Part shown: positions 32,700 to 43,498 of the stretch, one piece after another
Position numbering within the stretch: the first letter of the stretch is position 1
How the letters are laid out: every line of letters begins with the position of its first letter
NCBI GenBank assembly: GCA_030062745.1
Contig: CP099840.1
Span: 31,375,006 to 31,439,005 of the forward strand
Source of the DNA: Capitulum mitella
Taxonomy: Eukaryota; Arthropoda; Thecostraca; Pollicipedomorpha; Pollicipedidae
Length of the DNA stretch: 64,000 nucleotides
Direction of reading: 5' to 3'
Notes under the pieces: generated by a model
Seen by the model: only the letters and a program-made list of their open reading frames with translations
Databases searched by the model: none
What the model was told of the DNA's origin: nothing
Program-made: the position numbers and the translations under genes

Positions 32700-34639
32700 C
32701 TGTGAAAACTGACGAGCATGGAGAAGAAAAAATAACATTTTGTTCCTCTCCAACCTGGGAAAGCAAAAACAGAGCAGGGATGTGGCAATGGCTGCTTCAT
32801 ATCCCTGGACGCTGCACGATGGGAAATTGGTTGATAACAGCTATGGAAAAAAACTGCACTGAAATTGAAGCGCACTGCGCTCTTTTACATGACATTTGAG
32901 ATAGACAGCGTGATACACCGTGCTCAAAGTGAGTGTGAGTCCGAGCGCGAAGTGCGAAGTGAAGCGTGGACATACCGCTAGACCAAACGGTCTGGCCGTA
33001 TGTCCACGTATCTAGTTCGATCACCTTTTCGGCCGAAACTTGATTCGAATGCAAAATGCGTACGCGCAAAGAGCTTTAAATGCGCGGCGTGGAAAATAGC
33101 CAAGAAAAGCGGCCGTCGTGTCCGAGAAACGCATGTACCTTGTGGCCTACATGGGGACGTACGGGGTCGCGTTTTGGGGTTACATGGATGGGCGGGGACA
33201 AGGCGGCCAAAGGGCCGTGGGCTGCCGCGTCTACATCTGTGGGTCCGCCAGCCGGATTCGCCGTATTTTCGTGCGATTTGTTTTACCTCTCTTGCGGTCG
33301 CAGCAGTTCATGAAACTGAACTAGTTAGAGCAGAATTCAGCAGAATCGTCATAAGCATGAAAAGCACTATTGCTGATATTCCTGCCCTTCAATCCCTCCC
33401 TTTTGCTGATATCCTTTCTTGGTACTCCTCTACGCCAATCGAATTCCAACTGACGGAACTTGAAACATGCCTGACGTTTTTCTCTCAAAGAACATCTGTT
33501 CATCCATTTTCCGTTTTATTCTTTTTTTTATTTACGAAGAGCTGCCTCAACACAGATATATGCCATTCACAGTCTCTGCTTCAAGCGTGTCAAATACTTG
33601 TTGGGGTGTGAGCTGCTGGCAAAACAACGTTTCCACTGCGAGGGGGGGGGCGGGAATTTCGCTGTGTACTGGGGGGGGGGGTTGACCGTCACTGTTGGGG
33701 ATTCTCCCCAGTGAACTTGTTAAAACAGGCCTTGATCTCCGGTGATTGTAATACTGCCCTTATTTGAAAACATCTATGTGCTTTCTTCTAGTTTCGACAA
33801 GGGCTTTCTAACGGCATTTTTACTTTTTCTGTAAATCTTATAGTTCTCAAGGTCTTGGGGCTTGAACTCATGAATTTCATGATTCTCTCCCCCCCCCAGC
33901 CCGGCGAAGGTAAACCCATAGGCCGTCCCGGCGAGGGTAAATGCACAGTTCGGAAGACATGCATGGATTGGATGACAAGGTGCTGCTATACATTGCACAT
34001 ATTAACCGCATGGTACATAAAGCAAGGTATATCGCAGCATAACATCATTTCGTATGATAAATAAACCGGCCCCAGTAACCATGCACGACATCATCGAACT
34101 CTTTTATCACGTCTTTTTTCTTGAAATGTTATAGCCAGTAAGTAAGCTCCCGTAAAACTCGGAGGGATGCAACCCGGTCTAGTTAAGTCAATGGTACATG
34201 TCATTACGTTGCAGAGTGTGGCACAGCGCTCGACCTGCTGTGTTTCTTCGGAAGCTAGGAACACCGGAAGAATTAAGTTGCCTATGCATAAGCATGCCTA
34301 TGCATACGGGCTCAACCAGTCCTTTGCTTCATTCTATGAACTCCGTTACCTGTTAAGTGTGTAGCGACCGCGTTCCGAGCCAGGGGCGATCCAGGATTTT
34401 GCCAGGGGGAGGGGGCAATGGGCAGCGCAGGGCCCCTCCCCCCATGTTTTTGCTCTTCAGATGTGGAAAAACGTTGATCAGGAGGAAATGTCTGATGTAA
34501 TTTTGCATTTTTTAACACATAAATTAATAGAGAAAATTCAAGCGTGTCACCCTACAAAGTGGGTGAAATATGACAACAAAGACGGGATTTTAGGCAGCTG
34601 CATCCCCACCATTATTTGAACGTCGTGTCTGTATCTGGT
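32700..34639. other. Intergenic DNA with a doubtful ORF at 33000-33611
   Basis: The 203-codon plus frame at 33000-33611 overlaps two others of similar quality (33080-33313, 33118-33324). None has recognisable domains, so none is called. G runs lie at 33643-33650 and 33671-33680 and C runs at 33888-33898. A MITE-like left end (caggggcgatccaggatttt) occurs at about 34380, without a visible partner end. Confidence 0.4.
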
Positions 34640-36960
34640 CCAGGGGACCCTCTGCCCGGCGTAGTTCCTGGAAGCTTTTTTGCTAGCTTAGGTCAGGTCC
34701 CCTCTTGCACTTACAGAGGCACTTTTGACGCCAGCAGTGTCAGGGTTCTTTTGTGGTTTCAGGTTCCTTTTACAGTTTGATGTGTCCCGCGGGACGTCTC
34801 AGGGGCTCCTTTGGCTGTTTCAGGGGCACCTTGGGCAGTTTCATGAACCGAACCTGACAGTTTCAGGGACACTTAAACCATCTTGGGTTTTCTCCTGTCG
34901 TCCCTAGTGAATTTTTGCCGACTAAGGAGCCCCTCAGACAATAACAAGGATCCTCTATAAGTCTCTCTTTGCCTTCACAGAGGCGGCTCTAGCGATGCTG
35001 TAGGTCCTTTGGCCGTTTCAGTGGCTGTATGGTCGTGTCCAGGTTAAGCGGTTTTATGGTCGTCTCAGGGGCCCTTATTACTATAGACCTCTGGTTAGCA
35101 GTCTCAAAGGTCCCCTCTAGTAGTCCTGGTGGACTCCCTGTTGTCCTAGGTGCTCCTCTTGTCGTCTCTGGGGAACATTTTTGCCGTCCCAGGGGCTCTC
35201 TGGCAGTTACAAAAGACCTTTTGGCAACTTCCGGGCCCCCATGTAGTGTTATTGGTCCTCCGAACGTCTCCGTTGGTCTCCATGGCTGTATCAGGGATAT
35301 TCCTCTATTACGTGGGGTATATCCGGCAGTCATAGGGTCCCTCAAACCGCATCAGGGGCCTTGATATCACTTCAGGGGCCTCGCTGGCTATCTCAGGGGG
35401 CCTTTTCCGTGCTAGAAGCCCGCCTAGCACACTCAGGGGCCCTGTGGTCGTCCAGGGCCCCCATGGGGCCCTCCGACCTTTTTGGCGGTCTCAGGGACCG
35501 TCTGCCGTGTAGGGGCCATCTTGCCGGCTCAGGGCCCACCTGGCCTTTCCGTGGCCCCCTGACTGCATCAAGGACCTCTCAGACTTTTAAAAATACCAGT
35601 GTAGCCCATTTGGGACACGCTCTCGAGGTTGAAGTCACTGATGAATCCCTGCTCAGGGGATCCCTCTGGCTGGTCATGGTCCCCTTATGTCGTGCTAGAC
35701 ACCCTCTTAGGTTTTCGCAGTCTCGAGGGCCTCTTTGGCACTTTTAGCGGTCTGATGGACCCTTTGCCATCTTAGGGCCCTTCTTTCGGTCCCAGGGACC
35801 CTTGGAGAGTTTCATAAATCCTGTTGTCTGTTTTAGGGGCCATCTTGCCGTCCCAGGGTCTCATTAACCCTTCCGGAGGCCCGCTGACTGCATCAGGAAC
35901 TTCCAGCTTTTCACACAGATCCGTGAAACTCATTCGGGGCTACTATGACATTCCAGAGGCCCCTATGTCGCCCAATGGAATCAGTCCTCATCTTGGCCGT
36001 CTCAGGGATCCTGTGACCCCTCTGGCGGCCTCAGGGGCAATCTGCCGTGTTGAGATCCTGTTGTGGTCTCAGGGACCCTTTTGGAGCTATGGGGTCCTTC
36101 TTTGCGCCTCAGGGGTCATCTAACCCTCCTGCAGGCCCCCTGACTGCATCAAGAACCCGTCACGTTTTCACAGAGACCTCGTGAAACCCATACGGGGCCC
36201 ATTCAGACCCCTTTTGAGTCTGAGAAGGGCCCCTTTTGGGCCCCTTTGTGTCAACCTGCAGATGTTCACCTGTGGGCAGGTACGTACAGGAACTTTATAA
36301 CGGGTCCCATGGTGGCATGTAAAGGGTTTCCTGTTGGCATATGGAGCGGTGTATTGCTTGCCTGTAAGAAGCTCGCTTACGGAACTGTAGATTGGCCACC
36401 TGCCGACCTGTAAAGGATCACTGCGGGCCTTGATAGCATGTAGAGGGCCCATCTTTAGTCCTTTAGATGGCCACCTGCTGACTTCTAAAAGGGCCTCCTG
36501 TGGTCAGCCCTGCAGGCTAACAGGATGCCCCTCGTTGGATTGTAGGAAGGCAACATGCTGGCCCGAACAAGGGCCCTCTGATGGTCTGTAAAGGACCCTC
36601 TGCCGGTACGTGACGAGGCTTCTCCGGCAGACGTGCCTGGATCCCGACGGAATGCAGGTTATCCTCGTGTTGTAGGCAACCCTTCGTTGACCTGGGCGGG
36701 TCATTGCGTCATGTCTTAAAGGTCTTGTCCCCCGGGAGCAAAGCGGTGCCCAGGTGGCGCAGCACTTACCCTGGTCAGCTTAGAATTCGACGCAAATTGA
36801 GAATAACTTGCATTTTATCGGAATTCCGGCACATGTTTGCCCTTCGGACCTGTAAAGGTGGTCCCGTAACGAGGCCGTCAAGCTGGTCCGTGAAGAGGGT
36901 CCTGCACGACTGCAAAAGAATTCTTGTAGCTGTCCGCCTGTGACGGATGTATATTATCCT
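34640..36960 (+). repeat. Degenerate minisatellite with ~33-36 bp GGGGCC/GTCTCAGGG units
   Basis: Dozens of imperfect units of the form tttggc.gtctcaggggcccct. From 36240 on they grade into cctgtaaaggg..cctctgccgg units, like those at 62990-63370. The units differ too much to define an exact copy number by eye. Frames on both strands are artefacts. Confidence 0.75.
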
Positions 36961-37024
36961 GCAACAATACAGGGGAGCATGGCCCGCTGAAGGGGCATCC
37001 GCTGGCCTGCAAGTACCAACAGCA

Positions 37025-37089
37025 TGAACCCTGCCCCCCCCCCCCAGTCGCCCATGTTCGAAACGGACCGACGGTCGTGCGCGGGTTAA
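37025..37089 (+). mobile_element. Solo right end of the TTAA-bounded MITE family
   Basis: The segment ccccagtcgcccatgttcga...cggtcgtgcgcggg|ttaa closely matches the last about 60 bp of the element at 24300-25517, ending in TTAA at 37086-37089. The left part is missing; minisatellite sequence lies next to it. Confidence 0.75.
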
Positions 37090-37099
37090 TGTACTGGAT

Positions 37100-37530
37100 T
37101 ACCGATCACGGTACCACCTTTCGATCAATTCAAATTTCGATGAACTGACATTCGGCAAATAGACATTCGTCTTATCACGCTCCGAGCAGTTCGCGTTTCG
37201 ATCAACTGACATGTCGCTGAATTAACATTCGACTAACTGGCATTCATGAAGATGACAATCGACTAACTGACATTCGTCAGATTCCCATTCGATTTATCGC
37301 CATTCGTCGTATTTACATTGCACAAACCGGCATTCATCAAATTGGTATTAAACTAATTCTCATTTGACGAATTAACGTTCGTGGAATTGACATTCAACCA
37401 ACTGACATTCGTTAAACTGACATTCGGCTAATTGGCATTCGTCAAAGTGACATTCGAGGAAATAACTTTTGGTAAATTTACATTCGGCCATTCCACATTC
37501 GATTTTTACGATGTTCGGTTAAAATGGCCT
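37100..37530 (-). repeat. Degenerate short repeat, reverse orientation of 22640-23240
   Basis: Units such as attcgtcaaattgacattcg and aactgacattcg are the reverse complement of the GAATGTCAATTTGAC repeat at 22640-23240. Confidence 0.8.
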
Positions 37531-37559
37531 TCGGGAATTTAATACGAGTAAAAAGTTAG

Positions 37560-38600
37560 CAGTCGATTCAAGATATTCGACGCATTTGACACATTCGCCA
37601 AAAATGTAAAGTTGGCAGCCGATTAGAGACATTTGACACATTCAGGTGTGTAGCTGGCGGTCGATTCGATACATCCGACACAGATTCATACATTCACCAA
37701 AATTGTGAATTTGGCAGCCGATTCGAAACATTAGAATGCCTTAGCGTGTAAAGCTGGCAGTCGATTCGAGACATTTGGTATTTTATAGATTCGCCTTGTA
37801 TTGTCTGCAGCCGATTTGAGACATTCGACACATTTGACACCTTCACCATGTATAGTGTGGAGCTGTTTCGAGACATTTGATACATTCAGCGTGTACAACA
37901 TACTGCAGCCGGTTAAAAAATTCCGCTCATTCGATACATTCATTGTGCATAGTTGGCAGCAGCTTTAAGACATTTTACACATTACATGCATTCACCGTGT
38001 ATAGTCTATAGTCGATTTGAGACATTCGGCACACTCCATACATTCACGGTGTATAGTTTGCTGCCGATTGGAGACATCTGACACATTCGATACATTCGAT
38101 ACATTCGATGCGCATAGTTTGCAGCGTATCGAATGTTTCGAACGTGTCGAATGTCTCGAATCGGCAGATTATACATGGTGAATGTATCGAATGTGTTAAA
38201 TGTCCCAAATCGGCTGCCAACAATGTGTTGGCAGCCGATTTGATACATTCGATACAATCGCCGTGAAGGCGATTGTATCGAATGTGTCGAATGTCTCGAA
38301 TCGAATGCCAACTACACAAGCGAATGAATCGAATGTGACGAAAATTTCGAATCGGCTGCCAACTTTGCAATTTTGGCAAATGTGTGGAATGTGGTCTCGA
38401 ATCGACTGCCAGCTATAAGCGCGAATATGTCGAATGTCTCGAATCGACAGCCAGCTATACACGCAAATGTGTCGAATGTCTCGAATCGACTGCCAGCTAT
38501 GTACGCGAAAATGCCGAGTGTCTCGAATCGGGCGCCAACTTTACAAATTTAGCAAATGTGTCCAATGTGTCGAATGTCTCGAATCGATTGCTAACTTTTT
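37560..38600. repeat. Palindromic minisatellite array
   Basis: From 37560 to about 38110, units read cagccgattcgagacattcg-acacattcgcc-tgtatagttgg. From about 38120 to 38600 the same unit occurs in reverse complement (cgaatgtctcgaatcgactg). Two perfect hairpins lie in the second half: 38206-38222 with 38226-38242 (17-bp arms, 3-base loop), and 38250-38262 with 38268-38280 (13-bp arms, 5-base loop). Repetitive frames (asparagine/serine/valine-rich) are artefacts. Confidence 0.85.
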
Positions 38601-39017
38601 ATTCGTGAATTTGACACGTCGGCAAAAGAAACGCAGCCGTCATTTTGCCTTTCGCCTTTTTGCAAGTCACTTTACCTTTCGCCTTCTGGCTACGTCCCTA
38701 GTTAGTGATGGCCCCATCGACCCCCCCGCCACCCCGAATACGACCCTAAACACATTGCTGGTATTGCCAAATGCATGGGGGTAAGAATGGGGGCACGGGA
38801 GCCATATCCCCCACGTTTTGGGAAATATAACACTAGCCCTATGGCGAAAAACGTCTTTGCCCCCCTCCCCCCATTTCTGGATGCGCCACGGACTGAATAT
38901 AAACTACATGGCGAGTCGACTGGTGGCTTCATTGCAATCGGACCAGACGAACGCGACCCTCCCACCCCCACCCGCACCCCTTGACCCTGAACGCAGCGTT
39001 AGTGGTCAAGTATAAAC

Positions 39018-39272
39018 CAGGGACGTAGCCAAGGGGGGAGGGAATAGCCTCCTGAGCCAAGCGGTCTACACTAGATATATAGCAATTTAGCAGGAATACG
39101 TAATAGTGAACATCCATGTCCCGTAAAAGCAAACATATGTTTTCCTGTTCGTTAAACGTGAGGGAAATTGCACAAAAATGATGTCTTTTCCGTTAAATTT
39201 CGTCCTGTGTCCCTACAATATGACAAAATTTGACATCTGACCACCCTGAGGAAAATCCTGGCTACGTGCCTG
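39018..39272 (+). mobile_element. hAT-like MITE, long family, with 8-bp target duplication
   Basis: Ends CAGGGACGTAGCCAAGG ... CCTGGCTACGTGCCTG form inverted repeats. Flanks gtataaac (39010-39017) and ttataaac (39273-39280) match at 7 of 8 positions. An 8-bp duplication with CAGGG-type termini points to the hAT superfamily. Non-coding. Confidence 0.85.
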
Positions 39273-39364
39273 TTATAAACTGGCCTGTGACGAGTCGATT
39301 TATGTTCGTTGCATTTCGGTCGGATCACCAAGCGTTGGTTTTCAGCCAATGCATGTAGTCCCAT

Positions 39365-39529
39365 CAGGGGCGCAGGCAGGATTTTCTCAAGGGGAGCCCA
39401 GAACTATGTGTGAACTCAGATCATAAGAAAAGCGCCTGCTGGGAAGACAATGTGCAATAATCTTCACAAAATAGGCAAGCCAAAGGGGGGGGGCGGGCCC
39501 CCCGCCCCCCTCCCTTGACTGTGCAGGTG
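39365..39529 (+). mobile_element. hAT-like MITE, short family, with 8-bp target duplication
   Basis: Begins CAGGGGCGCAGGCAGGATTT and ends ACTGTGCAGGTG. Flanks agtcccat (39357-39364) and agccccat (39530-39537) match at 7 of 8. Internal sequence (gaagac.atgtgcaat..t.ttcacaa, then G and C runs) matches the element at 56991-57142. Confidence 0.8.
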
Positions 39530-39599
39530 AGCCCCATAATACTGTTCCAGGACCAAGTGCGTGTTCTGAAGTCATAGGATCGTGATCGCCTATGGCGAG

Positions 39600-40439
39600 T
39601 TCATTAATATTTATTTAGTTGCAACCCAAGCAGGGAAGTTGGTTTTTGGACACTGCAACGAGTCCATTGCGACAGCTTTATGCCCCTCGTTCCGAAGGGA
39701 AAAGTGGTGGCGATAACGTGACTCCCAAAACGCGAAAAGATGAGTATGCGTCTATGAGATTACAGAAGCAGGAATGGGAAACAAAACACACAAAGTTTAT
39801 AATAAACTTTGAAACAGGAAAGATCATAGCGAATTTTGAAACATAATACAAAAATACATAAAAACAAAATAGGCTGCCTTGTGATATTCTGTACATTAAT
39901 GGCGCATTGCGGCGCACCTCAAGTAAGAAGCCCTACACGTTGTGCGCCTACGTCGCTAGCGTGATCCACGCTCATCGGAGGGCACTCCGGCCACCTCGAC
40001 ACTTCATTCATCTGTAGAAAGGTACGCCGGTTTGTGTGGCACTTAACAGTTTTACTTTATGCATTAAAACAGGATGAAGGTGGCGTTAACCGCCGACGAG
40101 GTTCCCAGAGCGTAGCGTGGATTTTAAGCACCCATTCGTCATCTCATGATGATCAGGGATGGCCCTGACGGACATTCCCCTGTTCCGTATCATTGGTGGC
40201 AGAACGGCCGGGTTTTAGAGAACTCAAGTTATTCTGAAGTCATCTTGTGCAGTCACTGCCACGGTTAGTGGTAGATGCTAATGATCACAGCAAGGGCATA
40301 GAAACATAAAATATTGTATGTGGGGGGGGAGAGGACTAAGGCTATATAACCAGTACTGACGATATATATCCAGTATGACTAGTGTTAAGTCCCCAAAAGT
40401 GGGGAAATGGCCCCCACCCCTATTCCGATGCCCATGGTT
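39600..40439. other. Intergenic DNA, nothing firm
   Basis: A short repeat pair, cctttgaaacaggaaagatc-like, near 39800-39845. No gene seen. Confidence 0.5.
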
Positions 40440-42237
40440 AATGGGGGTGTACTGCACCAGTGCTGGAATGGTTCCTCTGTCATTCAATTGTGTGCATTTT
40501 CTGCAATTGCTTGGTCCCAGGTTGAGCACATACCATTTATAGCAAACTATGTCATTGGTATTTGGTTGAAAACTGGTTATTTTGTGTTGCTTGATGCATT
40601 ACATTCTGTGTTGTTCTGTGAAGAATAATTAAATCAAAAATGATTGTTAACCTAATGAGAAGATTTCATGTGTGTTCTATTTTATCATGGTTTTTATTCC
40701 TTTTTTAAGCTGCAAATCTGGAAATTCAGCAGTAGTTTATGTGCTTGTGTATGTTTATGTGTGCATGCATGTATTTGGAACTGGGAACTGACATTGTTGA
40801 GCTGTGTTGAAATTGCAAGAATGGAGACGGAATCTTGTGATCCTCTGGCCTTGTGTTCCTACATTGTCACACATAGGACCATGTATCACCTGTGGCAGAG
40901 TCTGTATCACATGTGGCAGTGTCACATAGGGTACATGGAAATTCTGGTTAATGTGGGGCACATACCACTTCAAAATAAATATTAAAAGGCATGCAGGATA
41001 AGAAAGATTTCTTATGATCAGTGGTGTGGGAATCATATTATTGAGCAGGAAGCAAACAATTTTTCAGGAGCATAGGGGCCTCTCATCAACATAGGCCTCC
41101 TCTGGTAGTGTTGGGCCCCCATTACCAAAAAAGGATAGTTTGCCAGAATGGCTTAAAAAATGAAAATTTTTGGAATATTATTTATGTGTGTGTGTGTGTG
41201 CATGTGCAAACCCTAAGTACCTGCATGTGAGTCATTATGGGGTGTGCAAGCATGTGTATAAGCACACATGTGCTCAGTAGTGCATAATAAGCAGGTTATA
41301 GCTATCTCCAGCTTATTTCTGACTCACAACATGAAGTCCCAGCACCATGCCATTTGGGCTACAGCTTTGGTATAATGAAAAATAATTTTTGCACTAATGT
41401 TATGTTTGCAGGAGCTTTGTATAATGAAGAATTGTGCTGTTTACATAAACCAAAATTACTGACATGGGAAGCTGCATAGAAGAAAAATGAATACTCTAAT
41501 GTGTCTTTGTACTAATAGCATTAGCATGTGCATTCTCTGTGCAACTTTGGGAGACTTCCCATGGTAAAATTGCAGGCCAGTGGCAGGTTGAGGGGAGGAA
41601 AGTGACACAAAGGTAGGTGCCAAGTTATGCAAACACTCACCTGCATCAAGCACACTGTGCATACTGGCCTGCAAAGATAAATACACTGCACAAACATGCT
41701 AGATGGCTCAGCATGCAATGTCTTGGATTTTTCTTTGGAAGGGTCTGACATTGAATCCCATCCTTGCCTAATGAATGCCCATCCTTGTGTTCCATGTTCC
41801 CAGCCACCACAGTAGGGTGTAGGTGAGTTGGTGAGTTGGTGAGATGTAGGAGAGTATAAGTATATATAAGTTCTTTTTGCAATGTAGTTCCCAAACTTCT
41901 GAAAATAAATCGATTCCATAAGCACTGGTTGTCATCTTAGCTATCAGAAAATGCATGGGGTTTTGGGTTTTGATGAATAGGTGACCTCCAAGGCTGTGCA
42001 GATGTCATCATAGCTGAAATTTGCAGTGGGAGGCATGGTAGTTCTGCCACATTTTTGTAGGGTCACAGCAGGCACATAGCCAGGATTTTCCAGGGGGGGG
42101 GGTAGATGTCAGATTATGTCATATGCCACTTGCATATGACGATTTTTATAAGAAAAGCAGCATTGTTATCCAATGGACTTCATATTTAATGGATAGGAAA
42201 AACATACAATGTTTTCTTTTGCAACATATATATGATC
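40440..42237. other. CpG-depleted block
   Basis: I count about three CpG dinucleotides in about 1.8 kb (near 40829, 41910 and 42140), in TG/CA-rich sequence, while both flanks have normal CpG. It contains the TpG/CpA-converted copy of the 1950-2100 repeat (41640-41830) and of the 8340-8640 repeat (41885-42060). No gene seen. Confidence 0.7.
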
Positions 42238-42337
42238 ACGATTTCGTACTCCTACGAAATCGCTAAGTATATAGTGTAGACTGCTTGGCGCGGGGGGCGG
42301 CCATGGCTTCATGGCTCCCCTCTTGGCCACGTGCCCG
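42069..42337 (-). mobile_element. hAT-like MITE, long family, inserted into a dispersed repeat
   Basis: Ends CAGGCACATAGCCAGGATTT ... TCTTGGCCACGTGCCCG. Flanks ggtcacag (42061-42068) and aatcacag (42338-42345) share tcacag. The uninterrupted copy of the host repeat has gatcacag at 8515, from which each flank differs by one base. This gives the pre-insertion site directly. Confidence 0.85.
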
Positions 42338-42984
42338 AATCACAGGTCAAATGAGTGACGACAAGCGTGTCAGACTCGGCACACCGGTTCTCCTCGGCCA
42401 GGGAGAGGGTTGCCTTTTTGGGGTGTATTCGCAGCGACCCTGATAACGTAGAATCTGTGCCGTCGACGTCATCCATGACGTCATATTCCAAAGATTTTGT
42501 GCATTTTAGTGTTTGCAGCGACCCGGACGACGAAGAATCCACGTGACGTCACGTGGAAGCTTTGTCGGACGCGCAGAATATTCTTTTCTATTGCGTGGTC
42601 AAAGTTGACAGAAATGGTGCAACAGGTTCATTTACAAGCTGGTTATGTCGTGTGCAGTTTCCATGGCTACAGCTCAGGCACAGTACGTGCGGATCAGGCA
42701 GGCAGACTAGTTAGTTATTACGTAAGTGACGTTACAAATGTCTGAAGGAATCTCCCAGGGAAAATGGGAACCGAAGAGGACACAGAGTGTTGTATTACCT
42801 CGCCGGCAGCCAGTAACTGCACTTGAACAACATGAGATGTTTGATTTAAGCGTCTGTTCAGATTTGTCAAATGCAGCAGGCTCGTAACCGGTTCACTGCT
42901 GATATATGATGTTCGGGTGTCTGTTGTCATTTGTGGACAGACGCACTGATGCGTGTCTACATGAGCACAAGGCCTATGAGGCAT
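42338..42984. other. Remainder of the dispersed repeat and unassigned sequence
   Basis: Bases 42338-42440 continue the repeat shared with 8515-8610. The rest, to 42984, includes a locally repeated cagcgaccc.ga.ga.gtagaatc/gaagaatcc segment (42431-42455 and 42518-42540). No gene seen. Confidence 0.5.
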
Positions 42985-43360
42985 ACCGCCCCCTCCCCCA
43001 GCAGGCGAGGGTTAAAGTGCCCGTAGGGCGCCGAAACGTCAAAAAGGGGCCTCCGAGACACCGACATAGGACCTTGAGCTTCAAAAGGGCCACCTGAAAT
43101 CCAACACTGTGCCCCCCTAAGCCGTGATGAGGGACCACCTGGGCTGGAATGGCCTCGCCCCAATATGCCCCTTCCCCATCCCATGCAAGAAATACAGGGT
43201 ACGTCATTCGCCCCCAAGGAATCAAAATAAGGCCGTTTTTAGGTCTTGAGCCTAAAAAAGGCCCCAAATAGAAAGCAGGGCCTCCTAAGCCGCGAAGAGG
43301 GACCCTTGGCTGGAACAGTCTCCTTTGACCGCATTTGACCCCTCCTGGACTATCAGTTCT
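42985..43360 (+). repeat. CpG-retaining copy of the 2990-3280 repeat, after a MITE right end
   Basis: Starts with the MITE-like end cgccccctcccccagcaggcgagggttaa (compare 22395 and 22440). Then follows the GGGGCC-type sequence homologous to 2990-3280. Where this copy reads aagccgcgaagaggg, the 3-kb copies read atgccatgaagaggg. Confidence 0.6.
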
Positions 43361-43498
43361 GCAATATATATTCAATGTATCCAGTATATCCTGCAAGACA
43401 AAACAGGCACGTCTGGCACACGCCTAACGCCTTTCCTCTGACCGTGGTGGAAAGCACGCCAACAGAGCCGCCCCTTTCGCGCAGGGCCGGCCGGCACC

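Noticed and set aside
32164..32875. Serine/leucine-rich minus-strand frames of 99-212 codons
   Set aside because: Generated by the GAGACCGACAGA-type repeat, with several overlapping frames of the same character.
33000..33611. 203-codon ORF, and the 68-codon frame at 33118 with a YLVAYMGT segment faintly recalling pseudouridine synthases
   Set aside because: Similarity is limited to a few residues, catalytic motifs are absent and three frames overlap equally well.
37560..38600. CRISPR-like regular repeats
   Set aside because: Units are contiguous, degenerate and switch orientation; there are no unique spacers and the DNA is eukaryotic. It is a minisatellite.
38690..38725. Right end of another hAT-like MITE (ctggctacgtcccta)
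   Set aside because: No partner left end or target duplication found; minisatellite sequence lies directly upstream.
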